From assembly GCA_021234155.1 (NCBI GenBank), contig JAJEKV010000030.1, forward strand, positions 2,441,842 to 2,505,841: a DNA stretch of 64,000 nt, written 5' to 3'. The DNA comes from Isoetes taiwanensis. Taxonomy: Eukaryota; Streptophyta; Lycopodiopsida; Isoetales; Isoetaceae. Position numbers and translations under genes: made by a program. This document shows positions 10,411-19,945 of this stretch, one piece after another; the stretch's first letter is position 1, and every line of letters starts with the position of its first letter. The notes under the pieces are model-generated. The model was not told where the DNA came from. It worked only from the letters and a program-made list of their open reading frames with translations, and searched no databases.

Positions 10411-12336
10411 CATGTTTGCTCCCGGATTACAGTCTAATATCATGTCTGCTGCTGAATTTGATAAAGTGGGCCATCACATTGTCCTCGAAAATGGCAAAGC
10501 CTATCTGCTGGGCAAGAATCCACTTGAAGGTATTGACTTGAAAAGTCTGCAGTTCATGGCACATTGGACGCTGCAGAATGGCTTGTATGTTTTTGATGGT
10601 TCAGTTCATAAGACTGAACATGGTCTTGTATGTGCTGATTTGACTGCTGAGCATCTGTGGCATGCTCGTTTTAGTCATGTTGGAGGCACTGCTGTACATG
10701 CTTTATACAAGAACAAGATGGTTACAGGTATTCCCTCTCTAAAATGTGTCAAGCTTGAGTGTGCTGCATGCCATCTCGGAAAGCAACCTCAACAACCTTT
10801 TCCACAGCAGGCTATTCATCGAGCAACTCAACCTCTTGAGTTGCTGCATTCTGATTTGTGCTATATGCCTGATGTTTCACTTGGTGGAAAGAGGTATTTC
10901 TTGACCCTGATTCATGATTTCAGTAGGTACACTTGGGTGTATACTTTGCACTGCAAATCTGAGGTGCTTGGCAAGTTCAAGGCCTTCAAAGCAACGGTCA
11001 AAAAGCAGACAGGGTTAGTAATAAAAAAGTTGAGAAGTGACAATGGAGGTGAATATGTTTCTAATGCCTTTGATGAGTTTCTCATGGAATAACGTATTGA
11101 AAGACAGTTAATCATTCCTTATGCTCATCCACAAAATGGTGTAGCTGAAAGGAGGAATAGATCTTTGCTTGATTTGGCAAGATCTATGATGAGTCACAAG
11201 CAACTGCCTGAATCTTTTTGGGGAGAGGCAGTAGTGACAGCAGCATATTTGGCAAATAGGTCGCCTACTAAGGCAATCCAGAATGTGACTCCTTATGAAG
11301 CATTTTGGAGAATGAAACTAGATGTGTCTCATTTGAGGGTATTTGGATGCTTGGCTTATGCTTCCATACCTGCTGAGAAGCTGAAAAAGTATGGGAAGTT
11401 GCATGACAGGGCTGTCAAAGCCATCTGCATTGGGTATCCAAAAAATCAGAAAGGTTACAAGTTGTATGATCCTTCCAACAAGCAGGTTATTGTAAGCAGG
11501 TCAGTTCAGTTCGTTGAAGATGCTGTGTATGATGGTATATCTTCCAGTGATTCTCCTGCAGTTCACAATGACAGCAGCTTGGATGTTGGAGATCTGATAG
11601 CAGCTGCTGGTAAACCTTTCTCTCCCTCTCTAGTGGTTTCTCCAGTGAACTCACCTTTGCCTGAAGTAGTGGCACGGGATGATCCCAATCCCACTCGCCC
11701 AATGTCCATGAGCAGGTTGGTTCCTTTCAGGGGGAGTCCAGCACACATGAAGGTACTGTAGCACCTATTACAGCACCTATTGCCCGGGGGGTGCACTTAT
11801 ACATAAGGGGGATATGGCATCTGCGTTCGGAGGGTAGCAAAAAACCCCCCTTGTATACGCAATTTTAAAACGCAATTGGACCCCTATGTGTATAGATATT
11901 GCTCCAAACCAGTGCCTAAAAGCACCCCTAACCCCCAAGTATACGTACGCAAATGGTCCAAAAAACACCCCTCCGTTGAACTCTCATGGGTTATACGCTG
12001 ATCAAAGGTGAATCCCCCGGGACCTATTGTAGCACCTGCTATACCTCCTGTTGTTGAACCTAGGAGATCAGCACGTCTCAAGGAGAAACAAATTGTTGCA
12101 GACCCGGTTGCAGCACCTGTTGTACCTGTTGTTGAACCTAGGAGATCAGCACGTCTGATGGAGAAACAGGAGAAGTCTAATGGATCATGTAACCTTGCCT
12201 TAATGGCAAAGGTCCAGGATCATGTTGATCCACACACCTTTCATGAAGCATCTAGTGATCCGCAGTGGCAGCATGCAATGGAAGAAGAATACTCTCAATT
12301 GCTGAAGCAAGGCACATGGAAATTGGTTGAACTTCA
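10411..12336 (+). other. Inverted copia segment: protease end, integrase, RT N-terminus
   Basis: Plus-strand coding that belongs between the minus-strand gag-protease and RT blocks. It begins with FAPGLQSNIMSAAEFDKVG (end of protease), then the integrase zinc region (HLWHARFSHVGG ... CAACHLGK), the catalytic core (HSDLCYM, RSDNGGEY, NGVAERRN for the D, D and E), the C-terminal FGCLAYASIPAEK and GYPKNQKGYKLYDP, and lastly PQWQHAMEEEYSQLL with GTWKLVEL, the usual RT N-terminus. An in-frame TAA lies at 11090-11092. Both edges match the missing edges of the flanking minus-strand blocks to within a few bases, so nothing large was lost. A 239-bp MITE is inserted at 11783. Confidence 0.9.
11783..12021. 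mobile_element. MITE, 239 bp, with 8-bp target duplication
   Basis: Starts CCCGGGGGGTGCACTT and ends AAGGTGAATCCCCCGGG, so the termini are inverted repeats (8 perfect bases, then imperfect). The direct repeat ACCTATTG flanks it on both sides (11775-11782 and 12022-12029). Removing the insert and one repeat restores an in-frame, proline-rich integrase tail with the doublet VEPRRSARL. Eight-base duplications are usual for hAT elements, but these termini do not look like classic hAT ends, so the superfamily is open. Confidence 0.85.
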
Positions 12337-12339
12337 TTC

Positions 12340-13395
12340 CTCACCTTACTAACTATATCACGTCCATGCAATTGAAAAGCTACAATCCCCTTTCCTGTTA
12401 TAGAAAGAGAATATCCATCACCCATCTTCACATCACCTCCAGATCGAGGTTCAAGTTCAGAAAACACATCTGAATCTTCAGTAAGATGAACCGTGGCACT
12501 TGAGTCCAAAATCCAGTCCTTCTGTAATATAAGGTGCTGGCCGCTGCTGCAAGATTCAGATATTCAGCATCAAAAGTGGCACATGCAACAACACTTGTCT
12601 CTCCCTTAGAGTTGACTGTTGTGCTTCTCGTGTCACTGTCCTTTGAGCTTTTCTTCTCCTTCTTACAATTCGAACTGTAGTGATCCTTTTCACCACAATT
12701 CCAGCACTTGAACTCTTTGGATTTCTTACCTTCTTCAGACTTCACATTTTCTGACTTCCTAGAGTCTTTACTATCAGCAAACTTCTTCTTGGTGTCAGCC
12801 CGAGAAGTAGACACAAAATTAGCATGGTCCACTCTCCCATCCCTTTGCTTCTGCACCAACTCCTCTTGTTGCAGTAGAATGGTTACTTTGGCTATATCAA
12901 TCTTCTCCTTGTACCTGATCTTCGAAGAGATAATATCATACGAAGGAGGAAGACCAACCAAGATATCTTGAATCAGCTGTTTTCCAGACAGCACTTCACC
13001 AGCAGCCATGTAATCCAAGCGCCATTGCTTCATCTGAGTAAGGTATGCCGTGACAGATTTGAAATCACCTAATTGGGCATGTCTCATTTTGTTAGGATCA
13101 GCATTTGGGTAGCCATACCCTTGCTATCAAGAGACTTCTTCAAATGAGACCACATCTCCTTAAACTCAGTAAAATGGTTGATTTCATGACCAATTGTCTC
13201 TTCAGCCAACATTTTGACAAGAGCACAAGCTTTCTGGTTTACCCTGCCAGCATCTGCAGACTTGGTGCTGATAAAGTCTTCATCAAACACCGCTCCCATG
13301 TCACCAAATATTAAATAATTCATCATGAACTTCTTCCAAGCATGGTAATTATTATTAGTGAGCTTTGCATTCTGTGAGAACTTGAATGGATCCAT
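12340..13395 (-). pseudogene. Copia gag and protease
   Basis: Gag begins at 13395 (MDPFKFSQNAKLTNNNYHAW), continues through LKKSLDSKGMATQM, shifts frame near 13088, then reads MRHAQLGDFKSVTAYLTQM and VLSGKQLIQDILVGLPPSYD. The nucleocapsid zinc knuckle CWNCGEKDHYSSNC follows. A second frameshift near 12540 leads into the protease, WILDSSATVHLTEDSDVF. The active-site triad usually reads D-[ST]-G but here is D-S-S, which would be expected to impair activity. The frame runs GDGYSLSITGKGIVAF to the inversion breakpoint near 12340. Domain identity is clear. The protein is not expressible as one chain. Confidence 0.9.
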
Positions 13396-13704
13396 GAATT
13401 TCTCCTGTTTTCAGCAGCCAAAAAGATGGTTGAGAAAACAAATTCGTCACCAAACAAAGCACCCACTAGAAAAGTTGAATCTTGAATTTTGTCGCCAGAA
13501 AGGTCTTGGAAAATTCGAATCTCACACCAAAACTTGTTGAAACATCTGAATCACTCTCCCAAAACACTTCCTCCAGGCCAAAAAATAAGAATCTTCTCCA
13601 CTGCTGCAAATGAGAGTTTCCATCACCAAATCTCAGCCAAAGAACGATGGCCAATCCAATTTGGATGCTTTTCCAATAGCTTGCTCTATTCTTCCCTCAA
13701 GAAA

Positions 13705-13717
13705 GCATCTGATACCA
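13705..13717 (-). promoter_or_regulatory. Copia primer-binding site
   Basis: On the minus strand TGGTATCAGATGC directly follows the 5' LTR end (TTCTATCA). The first ten bases match the complement of the plant initiator Met tRNA 3' end, the usual copia primer. Confidence 0.9.
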
Positions 13718-14070
13718 TGATAGAACAAGTGCAAAACCAGCACAAACCCCGCAAGATCGACTCAGGAGATAGAGTAGAAGAACAAGAATAACTCTATTGA
13801 GAAAAGCAAATAGGAAATACAATCTCTACTTCTGAGCATTTCATAATACATAACGTACAATCAATATATACAACCGGTGAGACTAAGAATAGTAGTCTAC
13901 CGTTTAACCATCGCCCACTAATTACGGCACTGATTTAGGGTCGGTTGCTCGATCTTTCGACAAAGTGCTTTATACGTACATTTCAGCACCTTCAAAGACT
14001 CAGGTGCTAAGTCTTTGAACCACTGCTATTTCAGCACATTATGCTTAGTCAGCATATTTATATTCCAACA
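13718..14070 (-). repeat. Copia 5' LTR
   Basis: 353 bp, partner of 8572-8922. Its variable patch (13945-14025) contains a perfect 10-bp-arm inverted repeat, TTCAAAGACT...AGTCTTTGAA, that is not perfect in the other LTR. Confidence 0.95.
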
Positions 14071-14075
14071 AGGAG

Positions 14076-14198
14076 TAGCTGATCACTTTGGATCTAGCGG
14101 ATATTATACAAGTAAGACTATTTTGATGTTGATTACAAGAGGACATTTGTATGCCATTGCAAGAATGTTTGTTACAGGAGTGTTGCAGCATGATTGAC
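14076..14198 (+). pseudogene. 3' part of the small gene split by the copia element
   Basis: Continues the frame that starts at 8520: VADHFGSSGYYTSK, then TILMLITRGHLYAIARMF and VTGVLQHD before a TGA. If the GTAAG at 14112 is a donor and the TTACAG at 14172-14177 an acceptor, the protein would instead end VLQHD after a 66-bp intron. Either reading keeps one frame across the element's insertion point, which is the main support. Family not recognised. Confidence 0.4.
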
Positions 14199-14312
14199 AC
14201 AGTGATGCTGAGAAGATGAGACACACCTTAGATTCAAGATGAGATACGATATTTTATTGTTGAAATTATATGTAAGATTTCAATTAGAAATTTGCGCAAT
14301 ATTATGCACTGA

Positions 14313-14490
14313 AATAGGGCGGGCGCCCAATTTGGTAAGCCTAAGTAGGGCGGGCGCCTAATTTGGTCAGCTCAAATTGGGCGCCTGCCCAATTTAAAGC
14401 TTTTTTTTTTTTTTTTTTTTTGCAAATCAAATTGGGCGGCCGCCCAATTTGGTGATCCAAAATAGGGCGGGCGCCCAATTTGGCTTCATA
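14313..14490. repeat. Block of GC palindromes related to the 6.9-8.1 kb satellite
   Basis: Five occurrences of GGGCGCCC- or GGGCGGCC-type cores with CCAATTTGG flanks, separated by short AT-rich sequence and a run of over 20 T. One (14428-14451) is a perfect 24-bp palindrome with half-site CAAATTGGGCGG. The same half-site makes up the dyad of the satellite. Without the copia insert the two blocks would lie only about 700 bp apart, on either side of the small candidate gene. Confidence 0.8.
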
Positions 14491-14499
14491 TATTTTATC

Positions 14500-16846
14500 G
14501 ATTTTTGCCTTCATATATTTTACAGATTTGGTTTGTGTTGGGAATGAGGCGTGTGCACCCAATTCGTAATGTTATGTCTTTCATTGTTTTGCATGTTGTC
14601 GAACAAGCATCATCGAACCCCAAATGAAGGCCAGTAGAATATAAGAACTTGGAAACACCTTAACCAAGTATAATTCGATTGCTTTAGAATGTGAAATCTG
14701 GCACTCTTATGACGCCATACTTGGGGAAATGAGTTACGTTATATATGGACTGCCTTATTATATATGGACTTCTGCACTATCAAAGCTATATGTGCCATCT
14801 TGGGCTACCTGCACTTTGCGACAAGAAGGCAATTTCCTCATTGGGCACTATCTATTGTCAGTATGCCGATGGAGTCATGGTAAAACCCTCAAGGACCCTC
14901 ATAGATGGCCCATATGATGGGTCATCCATAAAGGGCTTACTACAAAATTCCTTTTGCAACTGGACAATGCATTTGTACAGAACAAAAATAGGTATGTGTT
15001 TCCATATTTTCCATATCTTTCAATAAACATGTGCATTACCTCATTGTTAAGCTTATTGACTGGAAGATATTCATGAAGGGGGTACATCTCTAACAGTGGT
15101 GAGAGGTTGACCAGGCTCACTGGACCTCTAGTTTTCAAGTTCCTGATAATGGAGATGGAGATGGTGTTTGTGATTAGTGGAGATTGTGACAAAGAGTTAC
15201 TAAATGACCTTAGAGTATTGCCTGGGCTTTGTCAATCAAGAAGAAGCTTTCCAACAATGTCAAAATTCTTATCCACGCCACTGAAACATATTCAGCACTC
15301 GTTGGGGATGGCAACTAGTTTATGAAATGTGGTATCGACGCAAGGATTTCAAAAAAAGTCCACAAATTCAGGTATTGTCCAAAAATAATGAAATTGTGCT
15401 TTTCTAAATTCTTTGGCATTTTCCTACATAAAACTAGTGCGCCTAAGGTCTAGCTATTCCTATTTCCAAAATTTAAACTTCACTATTTAAGAAGGTCTAA
15501 GCCATTGGTATCGTGCCCACTTTCGAAAGCTTCTTGAAATTACAGTGAACACGGGTGCCACTATGAATAGCAATCATTCATTACTAACAGGGACATTAAC
15601 GATGCTCTTCAACAAACTTACAATATTTCCAAGCCTTCAATTATCAAACTTACTAAAGATGGGTAAGTCTAGTCTGTATTCATGGGTGTCCAAGGTTCTT
15701 TGGCCTTCGGTTCCTAAAAATATAATATGAGGATTACTGTAATAATCCCGCAGCTCTATTCTGGCCCTGTTCTACAGCTCTGCTCTGAGCAAGAAGCCAC
15801 AGCGATAAGCACATTTTGCCCATTTTCATGTGTTCTTCGGTATCGTTTTGTGCATCTTATGGGCAGGGTACCCGTTTCCCTTTGAGTAGAGCAAGGCAGG
15901 GCAAGGGTCCTTTCGAGCAGAGCAGGGCACGACAGGGCCCTTTCGAGCATTTTTGAGAAGACAATTGAAGGTCGGTTTTGACAGCGGTTTTGCGCCATTT
16001 GTTGCAAACCCAATTCGCAGAGTGTAAACGAGCAGCATTTCATGCCTTTTTGCACCATCCCACTTCATTCTTGGGGGTATCTTTTTGTTATTCCATTTAA
16101 TGACTTCCCCTTGAAACTTCATGTACATCCTGTTCCTGTCTGGCAGATGGGCAGAATGCAACTCAGTGAAGAGCCAGAGAGGAAAATAATGGAAGATAAT
16201 ATTAGCATCTTTGGTCCTTATCAGCTAGGAGCAGCCTACCAATATAGAAGTATATGAACAGCATATGACGAGATGAACCATAATAACAATAAATCATAAG
16301 TTCTGAAATCGTGATATCAGCAATTCAGCCACTTTTTGTGTTTTGAAGGAATTATTTTATGTTGGCCTGTTTTGTTTTGCATCATGCATTTGGACATGAA
16401 ACTTTCTGTTAAAATTAACAAATGTGTCTTTTGATGTTGGCACTTTAGTAGGAAAAAAGAGAGAGAAAGGCTGCACATGCATCTACTTGGACCAAGCATG
16501 CAGATTTTATTATAGATCGACCTACATGGCATTTAGCTAGATAATTAGAACTGTAAAGACATGCTAGCCCTCGTCAGTTTGACAGATCAGGATAACCTCA
16601 GAATGCCACCTTATGTGAGTCCACATGGGCATGAATGTCTTATCAGTTAAAAGCAATGTCAAACGACAGTAATAATGACAATCTTCCCTAACTCGCCAAC
16701 AACAATTGGATGGCCAATTGGCTCTAACAAGCATATATGTTGTCCAGAATGTTGCCCAAGATAGGCATGGTTGGTTTCCCTAATTTTATGGCAGGAGATA
16801 AATCTCAGCACCCTACATGATCTAAACTGGTATACAGCAAATACGC
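14500..16846. other. Intergenic, with weak gene-like fragments
   Basis: No gene can be supported. A minus-strand frame at 14899-15192 contains RGPVSLVNLSPLLEMYPLHEY and FIERYGKYGNTYLF, which faintly recalls the N-terminal region of plant cytochrome P450s, but no P450 signature motif (ExxR or the haem Cys) was found nearby. A short imperfect repeat (GAGCAGAGCAGGGCA and relatives) lies at 15880-15950. The plus-strand frame near 16150-16256 (MQLSEEPERKIMEDNISIFG) is protein-like but unrecognised. Confidence 0.35.
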
Positions 16847-17285
16847 GATGTAGGATAGTCTTACCCTGGATTGGAGGATCCCGGAGGTGTGATCCCGGAG
16901 GACAGGTGATCCCGGAGGACAGGATCCCACTTTAAAGTTTAAGCTCTTGCAGATTAAAGGTGATCATGCAGATTTAGGGCCATTTTGGGCGGATTTTTGC
17001 TTGGCGATAGTGGGCGCCCTCTCTTCCTCCTTGGCATCAAACTACAGCTCTTCTCAAGCCTATTCCGACCAACCTCGCACAAACCCCCAGTCGATTCTGT
17101 GGAAGATCGGCCAAGAAAAAAGCATAAGAAAACTTGGCTGATTTTCGCTAGTTTTTTTTTTTTTTTTGCGATTCTTTGCGCAATAAGGGGATCCCGCCCT
17201 CCGGGATCACACGCCCTCTGGGGATCCCGTCCTCCGGGATCACACCTCCGGGATCCCCCAATCCAGGGTAAGACTATCCTACGCC
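16847..17285. mobile_element. Mutator-like non-autonomous element, 439 bp, 9-bp target duplication
   Basis: Flanked on both sides by the direct repeat CAAATACGC (16838-16846 and 17286-17294), and a 9-bp duplication is the Mutator signature. Terminal inverted repeats are long: the left GTAGGATAGTCTTACCCTGG matches the right end read in reverse, and similarity continues for about 80 bp through internal GATCCCGGAGG subrepeats (three on the left, four on the right, one changed to GATCCCCAGAGG). The central 270 bp (16930-17200) has no subrepeats and includes a 15-base T-run. It could be captured host sequence, as in Pack-MULEs, but I do not recognise it. There is no transposase. Confidence 0.9.
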
Positions 17286-17299
17286 CAAATACGCTAAGA

Positions 17300-17731
17300 A
17301 AATTTCCAGGAAGAGGTAATTTTACAGGGACAATTCTTGTAGAAGATGGTTATTTGGATTTTCCATGTAATCTGAGGAGCAATTTGCTCACTAGTCAGAG
17401 ATTAAAGCTGCACATTTAGAGTACGAACAATGATTCAATAATCAGGAGGCTGCTGGTGGTCTTTATATTGGCAATCGACTGCAGCATATGAACGCATTGT
17501 GCTGCAAGATTTATTTGCAAATTTAGCAATATTTCATGGTACGCAGAAGGTTTGCTGCTCGTCATTCTAGATGAGATTTGCAGCCTTTTCTCTAAAACTA
17601 CCAAATACAGGAACCCAACTTGTGCACCAAATAGGGACTAAAAGTACTGCCACTCCATAAGAACCAAATGTAACAAACCAAATTAATTTGTTGGTAAACA
17701 AAGTCAAATGATTCAAGGAGTTTACAGTTAC
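17300..17731. other. Intergenic / expected downstream exons of the WD40 gene not found
   Basis: In GFS12-type proteins the exon at 17732-17915 should be followed by the last WD repeats. This stretch was read in the minus sense for such motifs and none was seen. Confidence 0.4.
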
Positions 17732-19640
17732 CTTGGTGACATTTGTACTATGAGCTCCCCAAGTCCCAAGTACTGCTCCAGTTTTGTAATCCAATAGACT
17801 ACAATGGCCAGAGCTGAAACCAACTGCTACCCAAGATGACAACAGTGATGCCCGAGTAGCAATATCGTTTGAACCAGAGGAATTGATGCCCGAGATAAAA
17901 GAAGACAAAGATGTCCTAATGGTTCAACACGCCAGCAAAACAAGTCCCGTGCATTCACAACATCAATAAATTTGCAAAGTAAAAGCATTTGAGAGAAACT
18001 ACGAACACAACAAGGAAGAGAAATGTCATCATGGAAATTACATCATTTACATTTATCTCTCTTCGAGTTAGCAAGGATATATTTTTGATGTTTACAACCT
18101 ATTCTTAAAAGACATTTCTACATGTGACAGGGCTCATGTGTGACCCATGAAACTAACCATGTATATGAATGTTGGTTGAATTATCTTAGATAAATTGTAT
18201 TTATCTTTGAAAAGTCCCTAATGACAATATGTTATGCCTGTCATCAAATATTCCAGGAGACAGCATCTGCACCCCTGCATTGCAATCATGGACTACCATG
18301 TCAGAAAGTGACCAGCTAGATATCGAGTCCCAGTGAGCCGCGTAAAGGCGACCACCCAAATGAGGACTTCCTGCTTGCATCAAGTATTAAAAAGCTGGGG
18401 GATAAACTATAGCCATTACCACATCTCACAGACATGTTTAGGAGGCAATGCAAATCCAACATTTAATAGGTGAATTATCTTTGGTTCTATGAAGTTAGGC
18501 TTAACCTGCTTTGCAACTAAAAGTTGGAAGCATTTGTGAGAAATTCGAAAAGAGTCCTCTTTCTGTCACTTTCTTGGATAAGATCGAGGCTAAGTAATTT
18601 ACACAATTGACAGGTCCATCAGCAGAACAAAATTAAAATATCAGGCCTTATGGTCTTTATACATTTCCTTTGTGATGGGGTAAAAGCATGTTAGGGTGTA
18701 CCACTTTTGGAACCTGCAAAAGTACATACACTAGGTACTTCAGAACTGGGTACTTTCTCATTTTTCTTTTCATTAAAACTAATACAAAAATCCAAAATAA
18801 AAGTCAAGGACGTGGTAATATTCAAAGTTAAGATAAAGATAATGCTATCGGAGACCAATATATATATAAAAAGTTCTAAAACATACCTTATATTGAGATA
18901 TTATACAGGTACCCAGTACCCAGTCCTGGCTACCTTTTTAGGTACCTTTTTAGTCACTAAATAATACTTTTTAAGGGACACCCTAACATGCTTTTACCCG
19001 ATGTATACTTCTGTAACCATATACTGAGCAGATCCTATAGTCATTACAATGACCTCTAACATAAACTAAGGAATACATGCGAGATCACCTTTATTTAGAA
19101 AGGAAAGGTGCTAGTGTCACTTTACCAAGGCTCGAAAAATATCTCAATTTACTTAATTTAACTGCTTACATTCTTTTAATATACTTCATTTTAGTATATC
19201 TATAGACTTCTTAAATCTTGTCATATATTTATAACTCATGATCTTTGTGAACGTTTAAGGGTCTTACAGGCACGGTTGCTTTAATTTTAAAGCACAACAC
19301 ATTGAAAGATATTTAAAAACAACATTTCCCAATATATAAGGCTTCCACTGGCAAAATTTAACAAAATTACTTGATGCATCCATTTACAGTCCCAATCAAG
19401 AGCCTTCCTTCATGTTTCACATAATGCATAAAAGTGTAAAGACTGCCAGTCAGGCCCATACACAACATGCCATTTGACATTATGGTACCCATGGTGGCAT
19501 GAACATTGTTGTTACTTTCTACTGCTATTAAAGAAGGTGTCGAGATAGAAGGCTTGCAAATAAAAAAGAATTCATTCCGCTATTTTTGAATTTCAGATAT
19601 GGAGAGTGCCATCGCAAGATGCGACCCTCAGATCCTATTC
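17732..19640 (-). pseudogene. GFS12/WDR81-type BEACH-WD40 gene remnant (WD40 exons only)
   Basis: Three minus-strand pieces match the C-terminal WD40 part of plant GFS12-like proteins. Near 19620-19575 is a WD strand, VASCDGTLHI, followed by TGA where the conserved Trp is expected and then a one-base loss. At 19552-19371: TPSLIAVESNNN, MLCMGLTGSLYTFMHYVK and LLIGTVNG, matching the family's SLYT-cMHy...VGTgNGS pattern. At 17915-17732: SLLSSWVAVGFSSGHCSLLD and GAVLGTWGAHSTNVTK with a GTAACT donor. A frame at 18373-18225 (GGRLYAAHWDSISSWSLSD) may be a middle exon but is uncertain. BEACH and kinase-like parts and the last WD repeats are absent, and a LINE lies just upstream. The stop, the frameshift and the missing ends argue for a decayed gene. 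Confidence 0.65.
18678..18999. mobile_element. MITE, 322 bp, perfect 22-bp terminal inverted repeats
   Basis: Starts GGGTAAAAGCATGTTAGGGT and ends with its exact reverse complement (22 perfect bases). The 4-bp repeat GATG flanks both sides (18674-18677 and 19000-19003). Subterminal GGTAC/GTACC copies form an inner inverted repeat. It has no coding capacity and sits between two exons of the WD40 remnant. Superfamily not assigned from the 4-bp duplication alone. Confidence 0.85.
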
Positions 19641-19945
19641 ATCAGATAAAAATTTTAATTACGTAATGCAAAGGTTTCTACCAAAGAATGCATTGCACAT
19701 GAGTTTGCAGCTAGAACTGGTGTAACCCTATCTAAACATCATTGTATGGGTTACAGAGCGAACAATAGCAAATAGACATGTAAGTAATACAAAAATGAGA
19801 ATCCGAAATGCAAATGTCATTGCAAGATAAATAACGTCTCCAATGGCCAAAGGAAAAACAAAACCATAGAGCCCTATTCTCTACTTTCCCTGTTAATTTG
19901 AAGCAACGATAAAGGACACCATTTTTTACTTTTTTTGTAAAACCA
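19641..19945. other. Short intergenic gap between WD40 remnant and LINE
   Basis: Earlier WD40 exons would be expected here or beyond the LINE, but none is recognised. The LINE probably inserted into, or replaced, the upstream part of the gene. Confidence 0.35.

Larger units (their letters stand above)
8572..14070 (-). mobile_element. Full-length Ty1/copia retrotransposon with inverted integrase segment
   Basis: A 5499-bp element bounded by two LTRs (8572-8922 and 13718-14070), each TG...CA on its terminal bases and flanked by the 5-bp duplication AGGAG on both sides. The primer-binding site and polypurine tract sit at the expected inner edges and set the element on the minus strand. Gag and protease (13395-12340) and RT-RNase H (10410-9048) read on the minus strand, but the integrase block between them (10411-12336) reads on the plus strand. 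The outer structure is that of one normal insertion, so the inversion happened inside the element. There are several frameshifts and an in-frame stop, so it cannot move by itself. Confidence 0.95.

Noticed and set aside
14899-15192. Possible cytochrome P450 exon
   Set aside because: Only a loose resemblance around ERYGKYGNTY. No ExxR, PERF or haem-binding motif and no following exons.
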